A DNA stretch of 64,000 bases from Pirellulaceae bacterium. Lineage in GTDB: Bacteria > Planctomycetota > Planctomycetia > Pirellulales > Pirellulaceae. The notes beneath the pieces were generated by a model that was not told where the DNA came from, did no database searches, and saw only the letters and a program-made list of their open reading frames with translations. The DNA lies in contig JAGYIQ010000003.1 in the NCBI GenBank assembly GCA_018402565.1, positions 157,746 to 221,745 of the forward strand, written 5' to 3'. Of this stretch, positions 54,749 to 63,482 are shown piece after piece. Position 1 is the stretch's first letter, and each line of letters starts with the position of its first letter. A program made the position numbers and the translations under genes.

Positions 54749-56041
54749 ATGAAATGCTCACTGTTTGCCACGAATCAAACGCCAACTCAGCCTGAGGTCA
54801 TCAACCGCGAACTGCCCCTAGTTCTGCTGCCCGGCGGCAGTGGCAGCCGGACGGGTCGATGGGACTTGGCAAAATCAATCCTGGCCGGAGCCTTGTTGCT
54901 GACGACGGGAGCCTGGACCGTGGGGCTGGGGAACACTAGCTCGCTGGCCTTGGCCCAAGCCACCACCCCCTCGACGGCGGCTCCGGTCGCTGATGGCCTG
55001 AGCCCGCTGTCGGCCGAGTTGAACCAAACGCGATTGACCAGCACCGGGCGGGGGCTCCTGTTCCTGGATGGGCAGCAGGGCCCAGACGGCAGCTTCGCGG
55101 GACACGCGGGCACCGGCCCGACGTCGCTGGCCGTGGCCGCGATGCTCCGCAATGGCCGTTCCGCCTCCCATCCCGCCGTGTCGCGTGGCTTGCAGTTTTT
55201 GCTGGCCAATCGACAAGCGGACGGCGGCTTCTACGCCGAGGGCTCGACGCACAAGAACTACGAGACCTCCTTGGCCATCATGACCTTGGCCCTGGTCGAA
55301 GAAGGTCGGACCTACGCCACAGAAATTGCTGCGGCCACCCAATTGATCCGCCAGATGCAATGGGGACCCAACAACGACAAAGGCCCAGAAGACATGACCT
55401 ATGGCGGAGCCGGATACGGTCGCCATGGTCGCCCCGACCTGTCCAACACCTCATTCATGATCGATGCCCTGAAGGCGGCCGGCGTCAGCGCAGACGATCC
55501 GGACATGCAAGCCGCACTGGCTTTTGTCAGTCGCTGTCAGAACCACGAGTCGGAGCACAACAAAACCGAATTCGCGACCCAAGGACCCAAAGACGGCGGC
55601 TTCTACTACACGGCCGCCAACGGCGGAGAGAGCATGGCCGGCGCGGATCCGGTCGGCGGACTCCGCAGTTATGGCTCCATGACCTACGCCGGCCTCAAGA
55701 GCATGCTCTATGCGGGCGTTTCCAAGGAGGACCCGCGGATCCAAGCCGCCATGTCCTATCTGAAGAAACACTACGACGTCAAATCGAACCCAGGCATGGG
55801 ACCCGCCGGCCTCTTCTACTACTACCAAATGTTCAGCAAAGCCTTTCGGGCGGTCGGCGAAAGCACCTTCACCGATGCCAATGGCGTTACCCACGATTGG
55901 CGAGCCGATTTGATCCGCGAATTGCAGACGCGGCAACAAGAAAACGGATCCTGGTACAATGTCGAAAGCGATCGCTGGATGGAGGGCGACGCGGTGCTGG
56001 TCACCGCCTACGCACTGCTGGCGTTATCCTACGCGGAGTAA
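54749..56041 (+). CDS. Secreted prenyltransferase/squalene-cyclase-repeat protein (first)
   Basis: About 430 residues. A hydrophobic segment near residues 45-62 acts as signal or anchor. The rest is an alpha-alpha barrel built from repeats of the squalene-oxidase type: GLLFLDGQQGPDGSF, GLQFLLANRQADGGF, YLKKHYDVKSNPGMG, LQTRQQENGSWYN. The DxDD catalytic motif of true cyclases is not seen, so an enzyme role is doubtful; such proteins in planctomycetes are probably binding or structural. Start at 54749 or the Met at 54713. Confidence 0.85.
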   Translation: MKCSLFATNQTPTQPEVINRELPLVLLPGGSGSRTGRWDLAKSILAGALLLTTGAWTVGLGNTSSLALAQATTPSTAAPVADGLSPLSAELNQTRLTSTGRGLLFLDGQQGPDGSFAGHAGTGPTSLAVAAMLRNGRSASHPAVSRGLQFLLANRQADGGFYAEGSTHKNYETSLAIMTLALVEEGRTYATEIAAATQLIRQMQWGPNNDKGPEDMTYGGAGYGRHGRPDLSNTSFMIDALKAAGVSADDPDMQAALAFVSRCQNHESEHNKTEFATQGPKDGGFYYTAANGGESMAGADPVGGLRSYGSMTYAGLKSMLYAGVSKEDPRIQAAMSYLKKHYDVKSNPGMGPAGLFYYYQMFSKAFRAVGESTFTDANGVTHDWRADLIRELQTRQQENGSWYNVESDRWMEGDAVLVTAYALLALSYAE

Positions 56042-56131
56042 TGCGGTTGGCCGCCTCCGAGGGGAGCGAGTGCCGCTAACCGCTCCCATAACTTTTGCAA
56101 TCCGAAGATCGTACCCGCGAAGGAAATATTC

Positions 56132-56620
56132 ATGGCCGATGCTCAGTGGCTTGAGGAAGGGTCCAAAGCCCCAGCGTTCACGCTCAAGGACCAACACGGC
56201 AAGTCCGTCAAACTGAGCGATTTCAAAGGCCATCCGGTCGTCGTCTACTTCTACCCCAAAGACGACACCCCGGGCTGCACCAAAGAAGCCTGTGCCTTCC
56301 GCGATCAACAAACGGACTTGCAACAACTGGGCGCCGTGGTGTTAGGAATCAGCCCGGACGACTCCGCCTCGCACGGCAAGTTTGCCACCAAATACGATCT
56401 CAACTTTCCACTGCTAGCTGACACAGAGCACCAGGTGGCCGAGAAGTTCGGCGCGTGGCGTGAGAAGAACATGTACGGGAAAGTTTCCTTGGGGATCCAG
56501 CGTTCCACCTTTTTGATCGACGCCACCGGCAAAGTGGCCAAGGTCTGGAAGCGAGTCCAGGTAGATGGCCACGACCAACAGGTTCTAACGGCCTTGCGTG
56601 AATTGGTGGCGGAAGCTTAA
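56132..56620 (+). CDS. bcp: Thioredoxin-dependent peroxiredoxin (Bcp type)
   Basis: A 162-residue peroxiredoxin that reduces hydroperoxides with thioredoxin. DDTPGCTKEACAF holds the peroxidatic Cys49 and a resolving Cys54 five residues on, the atypical 2-Cys Bcp layout. Normal length. A spacer of 90 bp separates it from the upstream gene. Confidence 0.95.
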   Translation: MADAQWLEEGSKAPAFTLKDQHGKSVKLSDFKGHPVVVYFYPKDDTPGCTKEACAFRDQQTDLQQLGAVVLGISPDDSASHGKFATKYDLNFPLLADTEHQVAEKFGAWREKNMYGKVSLGIQRSTFLIDATGKVAKVWKRVQVDGHDQQVLTALRELVAEA

Positions 56621-57028
56621 TCCCCCCGCAGGCCAATCGAAGCAGGCCAATCACAAGCAGGCCAATCACAAGCACCCGTGAGCCTGTCCCCTGTGCGGGG
56701 CCTTTATTGACCGCTGGACAGGCCGTTGGGGAAGGCAACCGTCCGGTAGTTGCCCAGGCCTTGCCAGCCGCCTCGGGCAGTCCCCGGCCCGAACACGGCG
56801 GGCCCGGAATTTTAAAAGTATTTTAGCAAGACGATCTTCGTGGCGGCAACCTGACGCGCAGCGACGTGCTAGGAATTCTCCCGCTAGACCTACCATTCTT
56901 GCAAAAAAAATTGCAAGTCAATACTAGGCAGGTGGCGATACTTTAAGTTGGAATCCTACGGACGGAAGCGGATAGCCCGAGTGCTCATCCGCCACTTGTC
57001 CGCCCCGACTGAGTGTGGAGAGACTGGC
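56621..57028. other. Intergenic region after bcp
   Basis: About 400 bp. It contains the 15-bp repeat and, at 56786-56804, a GGCCCG...CGGGCC hairpin followed by AATTTT, which may terminate the bcp transcript. No gene seen. Confidence 0.45.
56628..56671. repeat. 15-bp tandem repeat after bcp
   Basis: GCAGGCCAATCGAA, then two exact copies of GCAGGCCAATCACAA (56642-56671), just past the bcp stop. Confidence 0.85.
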
Positions 57029-57373
57029 ATGCAAACGGGCACCCATCCGCCGACGTCCCTTGATGCGATGGCAGAGGACGGCCGGGAGGGCCAGGGCTTG
57101 AGCGGAGATTCGTCGAGCCAAAGTGAAGCGGTGGGCACGGAACCCGCGGAACGACAGACCACGGGTCGTGTCCAGCGACTCTTGGAGGCAATCGAGTCGC
57201 TGGCCAAAGTCGACTCGGAGTCGGAAATTCCGACCGAACGGTTGGTTCAAGTGGACGCAATCCAAGAGCACCTGTTGGAGCACCTGGACGAATTGAACCA
57301 ACTGCTGCAGTGGCAGGTGGAACGGTTGGTCCGACAACGTCCCGGCTCAGCCTTGGCAGGGGCAACTGCCTAG
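57029..57373 (+). CDS. Small helical protein of unknown function
   Basis: About 114 residues: a Ser/Gly/Glu-rich start, then a helical second half (RLLEAIESLAKVDSES, LVQVDAIQEHLLEHLDELNQLL) with a heptad-like pattern that may form a coiled coil. GGAGAG lies eight bases before the ATG at 57029. No family recognised. Moderate support: good ribosome site and no better frame. Confidence 0.5.
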   Translation: MQTGTHPPTSLDAMAEDGREGQGLSGDSSSQSEAVGTEPAERQTTGRVQRLLEAIESLAKVDSESEIPTERLVQVDAIQEHLLEHLDELNQLLQWQVERLVRQRPGSALAGATA

Positions 57374-57580
57374 CACCTTTTTCCAGAAAAGAGGTGTTTA
57401 TTTTAGTACCCTCGGATGTTACCATCTAGGGGAAGCGGTGGAAGTCCGGGCAGCCGCGTGCCCGACACTCGCGGGCCACTCGCTCGCGGGCCAGACGTCC
57501 GCGCATGTTGGCCTTTGGTGGTGTTTGCCCCAGAGGCTTCGCATTCCTAACAACCTTTGCAGGAAGGACGGCGGGTGAGC

Positions 57581-57904
57581 ATGCTGTCTGAAATTGCGGT
57601 CAAGGTTCAATCCGGCCAGAAATACAAGTTCGCGGTGCACCCTTTGGACGCGAGGTGCCGCCAGGTGGCCGGTGTCTACATGGTGACCCATCGGGCGGAA
57701 GCGGAAGAGGGCCAAGCGGTCCATCACTATCTGTCCATCGGCGAGACGGACGATCTGAGCCAGTGGCGTGAGCAAGTGCCCGAGATCGTCTGCCACGAAT
57801 CACATAACGCCAACTGTATCGGCGTGCTGTACGAGCCCGATTACCAGAATCGCTTGCGGATCGTCAATGACATTCGCGAGAGCTTTGAATTGCCCTGCGA
57901 TTGA
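57581..57904 (+). CDS. Small conserved-looking protein of unknown function
   Basis: A 107-residue soluble protein (MLSEIAVKVQSGQKYKFAV start; VHHYLSIGETDDLSQWREQ and CHESHNANCIGVLYEPDYQNR later). The composition is that of a folded protein, with several His and Cys residues (VCHESHNANC) that might bind a metal. AGGAAGG stands about 13 bases upstream. I do not recognise it. Confidence 0.6.
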   Translation: MLSEIAVKVQSGQKYKFAVHPLDARCRQVAGVYMVTHRAEAEEGQAVHHYLSIGETDDLSQWREQVPEIVCHESHNANCIGVLYEPDYQNRLRIVNDIRESFELPCD

Positions 57905-57960
57905 CGGGGCGGTCGGCCGTGCCATTTAGCTTGAAATAGAAAAACAACTGGACCAAGCCT

Positions 57961-58701
57961 GTGCTGGAGTCGTGGCTGCTGGTGGCGTTGGCGATCGGTT
58001 TGATCGCCTATCTCTATGCGGCGGTGGGCCATGCGGGCGCTTCCGGTTACATCGCCGTGCTGACCCTGGCGGCGTGGGAACCGCAAATCATCAAGCCGAC
58101 GGCTTTGGTACTCAACTTGATCGTGGCCTCGCTGGGTGTTTGGCAGTTCTTGCGGCAGGGCCATTTTTGCTGGGCATTGTTTTGGCCGTTGGCCCTGGCG
58201 GCCGTGCCGCTGGCCTTCCTCGGCGGTTATCTCAACTTGCCGGCCGCTGCGTTTCAGTTGCTCATCGGGTTGGTGCTTTGGGGTTCGGCCCTGCGTTTCT
58301 TATGGGTGGCGAAAACGGATGTCGCCCTGGGTCCGCCTCCCTGGTACGTGGGGCTGCCAACTGGGGCGGGTCTGGGCTTCTTGGCGGGACTGACTGGGAC
58401 CGGCGGTGGCGTCTTCTTGACGCCCTTGGTGCTGGGAATGCGATGGGCGACCACCAAACAAACGGCCGGCGTCTCAGTGCTGTTTATCCTGCTCAACTCG
58501 GGCGCGGGGCTGGTGGGCAACTTCAGCAGCACGCAGTTTTTCCCCACACTGGCCATCCCCTTGGCCGTGGCCGCAGCCGGTGGTGGGCTGTTGGGTGCCT
58601 ATTGCGGCAGCCAGCGATTCTCGGCAGTCGTGATCAAGCGTCTCCTGGCAGTGGTCTTGTTGATTGCCGGCGGCAAGCTGATCCTGACGGCCTTGAGTTG
58701 A
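57961..58701 (+). CDS. TauE/SafE family membrane transporter
   Basis: A 246-residue protein with about eight membrane segments. The GLTGTGGGVFLTPLVL motif (about residues 140-155) and the repeated halves are typical of the TauE/SafE (DUF81) family, thought to export sulfite, sulfoacetate or similar anions. The first half has YAAVGHAGASGYIAVL, the counterpart of the same motif. The start is GTG at 57961; no strong ribosome site. Confidence 0.88.
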   Translation: MLESWLLVALAIGLIAYLYAAVGHAGASGYIAVLTLAAWEPQIIKPTALVLNLIVASLGVWQFLRQGHFCWALFWPLALAAVPLAFLGGYLNLPAAAFQLLIGLVLWGSALRFLWVAKTDVALGPPPWYVGLPTGAGLGFLAGLTGTGGGVFLTPLVLGMRWATTKQTAGVSVLFILLNSGAGLVGNFSSTQFFPTLAIPLAVAAAGGGLLGAYCGSQRFSAVVIKRLLAVVLLIAGGKLILTALS

Positions 58702-58882
58702 GTGGCTGTGCAGGGCGGTGCCCGTCGCTTGCCAGCCGAGGCCCGTGTCCGCTAGACTAAGCGGGTTCCCTCGGTCACTTGTCAGGCTGGCGGGAAGGGT
58801 TGTTAGGGTCGTGTATTGAAGCAATCGTGACGTTTCTCCTTGGTGTGAATCGTGACGTGTTTTTTCCAAAGGAATCGCTGCG

Positions 58883-59872
58883 ATGGGATCTCGCGTAACG
58901 CTCTCTCCGTGTTGGGTGCTGTCGATTTTGGTGGCTGTCGTGATGGGCGCTGGGGACCATGGTCTGGCGAATGCCGGCTACCGGCCTCAAGAAACGGCCG
59001 ATGCTCCGGCGGCCGCTGCCCCGACCGGCAGCAATGCAGCGCAGGTCATTCTGTTGGAGGCCGGTCAGGCCCCGCACCAGGTGCTGAGAATGAAGCCGGT
59101 CAAGGGACAAACGCACCGACACGAACTGTCCATGCAAATGAAAATGGCGTCGGAGGCCAACGGGCAAGGCATGCCGGGCGTCGACAGCCCCACGATGACT
59201 TTCACAATGGAGTCGACGGTGACCGAAGTCAAAGAGAATGGCGACTTTGAGGTGACCGTGGTCTACACCGACGCGGGCCTGGGTGATGACTCGGGGCCAC
59301 CGGAAATGGTGGAGGCCCTGACCGACGTCATGCAGTCGATGGTCGGCATTCGGTTCAACTCGCTGATCAATTCTCGGGGTGCCACCGAAAAAACGGAGAT
59401 CGAGATGCCGGACTCCGTCAATCCGTTGGTGCGGCAACAGATCAGCGAAATGGCCAAGTCGTTGGATCAGATGACTTCACCTTTCCCAGAAGAGGCGATC
59501 GGACTGGGCGGCAAGTGGAAGTTGGTTTCGCCGATGGAAACCGGTGGCATCAAGTTGACGCAGACGACGATCTTTACCGTCGAAGCCATGACCGCCGATA
59601 CCGTCACCGTCAGTGTGGCGATCTCGCAAGAAGCGCCCGCTCAAGATGTCGACGTGCCAGACGCCGGTGGTGCCAAAGTGCGATTGGAGTCGCTGACTTG
59701 CCAAGGCACTGGTCGCTCGCAACTCAACCTGCAGTCGGTCTTGGCCGATCTGGTGGACATCAAGATCGAGCTGGAGTTGGAGATGAACGTCCAGTCATTC
59801 GGTCAAGAGATTGACATTGTGCAAACGGTTGAAAATCAAATGAAGATCAAGGCCGTGCCCAAGAGCAACTAA
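58883..59872 (+). CDS. Secreted DUF6263-like protein
   Basis: 329 residues with a signal peptide (LSPCWVLSILVAVVMGAGDHGLANA). The mature part is beta-rich with MTFTMESTVTEVKENGDFEVTVVYTDA, SLINSRGATEKTEIEMPDS and GGKWKLVSPMETGGIKLTQTT, a pattern I associate with DUF6263 proteins. Function unknown. AGGAAT stands before the ATG. It converges on the next gene with 19 bases between stops. Confidence 0.68.
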   Translation: MGSRVTLSPCWVLSILVAVVMGAGDHGLANAGYRPQETADAPAAAAPTGSNAAQVILLEAGQAPHQVLRMKPVKGQTHRHELSMQMKMASEANGQGMPGVDSPTMTFTMESTVTEVKENGDFEVTVVYTDAGLGDDSGPPEMVEALTDVMQSMVGIRFNSLINSRGATEKTEIEMPDSVNPLVRQQISEMAKSLDQMTSPFPEEAIGLGGKWKLVSPMETGGIKLTQTTIFTVEAMTADTVTVSVAISQEAPAQDVDVPDAGGAKVRLESLTCQGTGRSQLNLQSVLADLVDIKIELELEMNVQSFGQEIDIVQTVENQMKIKAVPKSN

Positions 59873-59891
59873 CGAACGCAATCAGCGGCGA

Positions 59892-61553
59892 CTAATCCAA
59901 TGGGAAGTCGCGGACCAGCACGGTGGAGTCGTACAGGCGGAGGTGGCGGTAGTACACCTCGAGGATCAGGATGGCGAAGGCGGTATTGTACAGCCGCCCG
60001 CCTTCGCTGCCCGTCTTGTCGTGCGGGAAGAACCAACTGCCTCGCTCGTCGCCCAAGCTGCTCTGGGTGTTGAGCAAGAAATCCTTCAATTCCTCGTTCC
60101 AGTTTTTCCACAGCGGCCCACCGTGGTGAAACAGCACCATGGTGGTGTAGTAATTGAAATAGATGTGGTCGTTGGAGACTCGCTGCGAGGCCAGGTAATC
60201 CACACCCATGGCGATCTCGTCGCGGCCGGGCCCCCAGCCTTGGTGCATGCGGAGGAGCACCCCGATGGCCGTCGGCACGGGCTGGGCCAACGTCGGGTCC
60301 AGACCTGGGTAGGTAAAAAATGCGCCGGGGCTGACCGATTGCGACTCGACAAATTTGCTGGCTTGTTTCCAAGTGGCGTCCGGCACTGTCGCGCCGGCCA
60401 TTCCGGCTGTCTTGAGTGCCAACCATTGCCAACCGGTGACGTTGATGTCCCCGAGCTGGCCGGGCATGTAGCGCCAGCCACCCAAGGGATGTTGAGCGGC
60501 CACGATAAAGTCGACCGCTTCTTGCACCTTCGGCCCCAGCTGCGGATCGGCCGACAACGCCCAGGCTTCGGCCAACGCCAAGGTGGCGATACCCTGGCCG
60601 TACATCGAGTGTTCGGTCAGTTGGGTCAGGTCGCCGCGTTTGGAGGTCTTGAGCAAGAAGTTGAGTCCATCCAACACCACTTTTTGGTAGGGGCTCTGTT
60701 CCAGATGGTGGTGGTTCCGGCCCAGGAAGCAGAGCAGGGCCAAGCCCGTGGCGGCCGCGCGGCTGGCGGAGTTCCCGGCGTTTCGCGATCGGCTGTGATT
60801 GGGGTGGCGGAAGCTCCAACCACCGTCCGGCCATTGATGTCGGACCAGCCACTCCAGTCCGCGGTCGACCGCCGCTTCCGTGGCGTCATCGCCGCCGCCG
60901 CGAGCCACCAGATCGGCGCGCCGTGCGGCCTGTCGCCCGGACAAGCCACCGCCACCTTCCGCCAATCGGTCCAATGTGACGGGGGTGAAATCCAGGCTGG
61001 GATTCGTCGGGGGAATCGCCGACACTGTTTGGCTTGGCGGGGCCAGGGTCGGTTGCGGGTCCGGCCAGGGCTGCGTTTGCCAGGCATCAAACTCCAGGTC
61101 GTCCGCCGCAGCATCCGCGACGCTCTGGAAGTCGGCCGCGGCCACGGTTGGTCCCGTTTCGAAACCGGCCAACTCCAGTGGCCCCTCGCCCGATTGCCGC
61201 GGGATGAGCCACCACGCCAACAGCAGCAGCAACAGGACGTGCCCCATCAAGCTGAAGACGATCCCGGCCAGGTCGCGACCTCGATACCAGACAGGCGGAG
61301 GCTCGGCTGCTGTGGCCTGAGCGAAGGTGGCCAGGGCTTGCTGCACATCCGCTGCGGAGATCTCAGCCGGGGCTGACACCGAGACGTCGGCCCAGGCCCC
61401 GCTCGCTTGCCGCTGCAGTTGGGACAGGACATCCTCGGCATCCACCTGCGATCGGCGCGGTGGCCAAGTCTCGGGCAGCGGCGCAACCGAGGTTGCCGCA
61501 GCTGCAGAGCTGGGCGAGCCAGCGGACAAGGGACGAGGTGGTTTCACGGACAC
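59892..61553 (-). CDS. Membrane-anchored squalene-cyclase-repeat protein (second)
   Basis: 553 residues. A cytoplasmic N-terminal part (about 1-100) is followed by one membrane helix (LMGHVLLLLLLAWWLIP) and a large extracytoplasmic domain made of squalene-cyclase-type repeats: GLEWLVRHQWPDGGWSFRH, FIVAAQHPLGGWRYMPGQL, GVDYLASQRVSNDHI. No DxDD motif. It differs from the protein at 54749 in having the long N-terminal region and the anchor. Its binding partner is unknown. Confidence 0.82.
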   Translation of the reverse strand: MSVKPPRPLSAGSPSSAAAATSVAPLPETWPPRRSQVDAEDVLSQLQRQASGAWADVSVSAPAEISAADVQQALATFAQATAAEPPPVWYRGRDLAGIVFSLMGHVLLLLLLAWWLIPRQSGEGPLELAGFETGPTVAAADFQSVADAAADDLEFDAWQTQPWPDPQPTLAPPSQTVSAIPPTNPSLDFTPVTLDRLAEGGGGLSGRQAARRADLVARGGGDDATEAAVDRGLEWLVRHQWPDGGWSFRHPNHSRSRNAGNSASRAAATGLALLCFLGRNHHHLEQSPYQKVVLDGLNFLLKTSKRGDLTQLTEHSMYGQGIATLALAEAWALSADPQLGPKVQEAVDFIVAAQHPLGGWRYMPGQLGDINVTGWQWLALKTAGMAGATVPDATWKQASKFVESQSVSPGAFFTYPGLDPTLAQPVPTAIGVLLRMHQGWGPGRDEIAMGVDYLASQRVSNDHIYFNYYTTMVLFHHGGPLWKNWNEELKDFLLNTQSSLGDERGSWFFPHDKTGSEGGRLYNTAFAILILEVYYRHLRLYDSTVLVRDFPLD

Positions 61554-61775
61554 ATTGGTTCTCGTAGAGGCGATCTCCCCGCCCAGCCGCGCTGCGGAAC
61601 GGTCGTGGCACGCGGCCGCGACAGACGGCGGCTGCCAGAGTCTAGGTCGCAGCCCCGATCGCGTGGTCCCGCGACCGTCCCCGACCCTTCGGCATTATGG
61701 CCCCGCGCGGGCCGCTTGTCACGCTTGCAACGCCAGTAACGATTGTGACCGCCGCCCTGCTGGCTGTGTGACCGT

Positions 61776-63479
61776 TCACTTGCCAATGCAAAACCGCGAG
61801 AAGATGGAATCCAGAATATCGTCGGTGTAAATCGTGCCGACCAGGTGCCCCAGGTGATCGATGGCTCGATGCAGTTCGGCCGCCACCAGCTCCTCGCCGC
61901 CGTGGTCCTGAACGACCTGGACCGCAGCCAACAGGGCCTCGTCGACTTGTTCCAGATCGGCGACGGCTCGAGTGGACAAACCCGCGGGCGAGGCGTCTTG
62001 GTTCTGGGCCCGAGCCGCTACCCGTTGCTGCATGGCCCCCTTCAAATCGTCCAAGCCGGCGCCGGTCTGAGCGCTGACCGATACGCTGGCCACCTCCGAC
62101 CAACCCAACTCGGCCAACGCTGCCACGACGCAGGGGGGGCCGCTCCCATGGGCGATCGATTCCATCCGTTCCGTCGTCTCTGCGGTCCCGGCGCGGGAAC
62201 CTGTCTCGCGGGAACCTGTCGCGCGGGAACCTGTCGCGGGGGCGGCAGCGGCCAGCGGCAGGAGGTCGGACTTGCCCCAGACGATCAGGTCGGGAACCCG
62301 CGGTAGGGACTGGGCCCACTGCGGCAGATCCGCCATCGGCTCTTGGCTGTCCCAGCACAGGATCAGCACATCGGCCGACGGCAACAAGCCGCGGGCCTGC
62401 TGTTGTCCCAACCGATCTAGCGGATCCGTGTCCGTGCCGCCGCTGCCGGTGGCCTCGGTGGCGCTGTCGGCGGTGGGGAAGTCGGTGGCGGGGAAGCCGG
62501 TGGCAGGGACGTCGGTGACAGGGACGTCGGCTGCGGCCGAGTCTGAGTCTGAGTCTGAGTCCGAGCCGGTGGCGCGGAGCGGATCCAATCCAGCGGTATC
62601 GATCAATTCCACAACGCTGTTGGACAAGGCCAGTCGACTGCTCAGGTAATCGCGTGTCGTCCCGCGTTGGGCGGAGACCAGGGCGGCGTCTTGGCCAACC
62701 AGGGCATTGAACAGGCTGCTCTTGCCCGCGTTGGGCGGTCCGACCAGCAGGACGCGACTGAGTCGAGCGGTCTGGCTACGTTGCCGCAGTTGCGCCAATG
62801 TCGCCGCCAGCTGCGCCTGCAATCGCTCCAGATCGCCTAACAACTGGCTGCGCGAAATGAACTCGATGTCCTCATCGACAAAATCCAGTCCCGCCTCGAG
62901 ATGGGCCAGCAGCCCGATCAGGTCGTCGCGGAGTCGTTGGAGAGGTGTCGATAGCCCGCCAGCCAATTGTCCGAGGGCTTGGTGCAGGGTGGCGGGGTCT
63001 TGAGCAGCGATGACTTGCCAGACGGCTTGGGCTTGCAACAAGTCCAAGCGTCCCGCCAGAAACGCTCGCTGCGTGAATTCACCCGGGGCCGCCAAGCGGG
63101 CACCGCAGCGGAGACATTCGCGAACGGCCCGCTCCAGCAAGAACGGGATGCCGATCAGATGCAGTTCAGCCGAGGGTTGGCCGGTGTAAGACCGCGACGT
63201 GGGCCAGGACCACAGGTCGACGGGCACGGATTCGTGGTCCTGGTCGCCGCGGCGCAGCTGCAACCGACCACGCTGGCGGCGTGGTTGCTGCGTAGCCGTG
63301 GGCGGCGGTTGCTCCGTCGGTGGCTCCGTCGGTGGCTCCGTCGGTTGGAAGCACTGTTCCAGCATCTCGTGGACGCGTGGCCCGCTCAGCCGCACGATGC
63401 CGCGGGCGGCCGGTTGACCGCCACTGGCGATCGCCACGATGGTGTCGTGCAAGTCCTGGACCGCGGCGCCCACCGACAT
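61776..63479 (-). CDS. mnmE: tRNA uridine modification GTPase MnmE, with low-complexity insertions
   Basis: 567 residues; usual members have about 450. The folate-binding N-terminal domain (TIVAIASGGQPAARGIVRLSG, PGEFTQRAFLAGRLDLLQA), the G domain (P-loop GPPNAGKS 247-254, DTAG 294-297, SAQT near 469) and the C-terminal FCIGK are normal. G4 reads WGKSD where NKSD is usual. Three simple-sequence insertions are present: PTEPPTEPPTEQ near residue 45, a Ser/Asp and Thr/Pro-rich run at 302-352, and a GSRATGSRETGSR run at about 416-430. MnmE with MnmG modifies wobble uridine-34. yidC ends 3 bases upstream. Confidence 0.95.
   Translation of the reverse strand: MSVGAAVQDLHDTIVAIASGGQPAARGIVRLSGPRVHEMLEQCFQPTEPPTEPPTEQPPPTATQQPRRQRGRLQLRRGDQDHESVPVDLWSWPTSRSYTGQPSAELHLIGIPFLLERAVRECLRCGARLAAPGEFTQRAFLAGRLDLLQAQAVWQVIAAQDPATLHQALGQLAGGLSTPLQRLRDDLIGLLAHLEAGLDFVDEDIEFISRSQLLGDLERLQAQLAATLAQLRQRSQTARLSRVLLVGPPNAGKSSLFNALVGQDAALVSAQRGTTRDYLSSRLALSNSVVELIDTAGLDPLRATGSDSDSDSDSAAADVPVTDVPATGFPATDFPTADSATEATGSGGTDTDPLDRLGQQQARGLLPSADVLILCWDSQEPMADLPQWAQSLPRVPDLIVWGKSDLLPLAAAAPATGSRATGSRETGSRAGTAETTERMESIAHGSGPPCVVAALAELGWSEVASVSVSAQTGAGLDDLKGAMQQRVAARAQNQDASPAGLSTRAVADLEQVDEALLAAVQVVQDHGGEELVAAELHRAIDHLGHLVGTIYTDDILDSIFSRFCIGK
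62191..62570 (-). repeat. Repeat tracts inside mnmE (15-bp and 6-bp units)
   Basis: (G/T)CGCGGGAACCTGTC three times at 62191-62235; a 15-bp unit of the form G(T/C)CGGTGGC(G/A)GGGA(A/C) four times at 62466-62525; GAGTCT four times at 62539-62562. Each set encodes an amino-acid repeat of the insertion. At 63311-63346 a 12-bp GGCTCCGTCGGT unit codes for the N-terminal PTEP insertion. Confidence 0.85.
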
Positions 63480-63482
63480 CGC

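Noticed and set aside
59943..61376. Plus-strand frame of 477 codons opposite the second squalene-cyclase-repeat gene
   Set aside because: Antisense shadow; the minus strand has the repeats, membrane helix and start.
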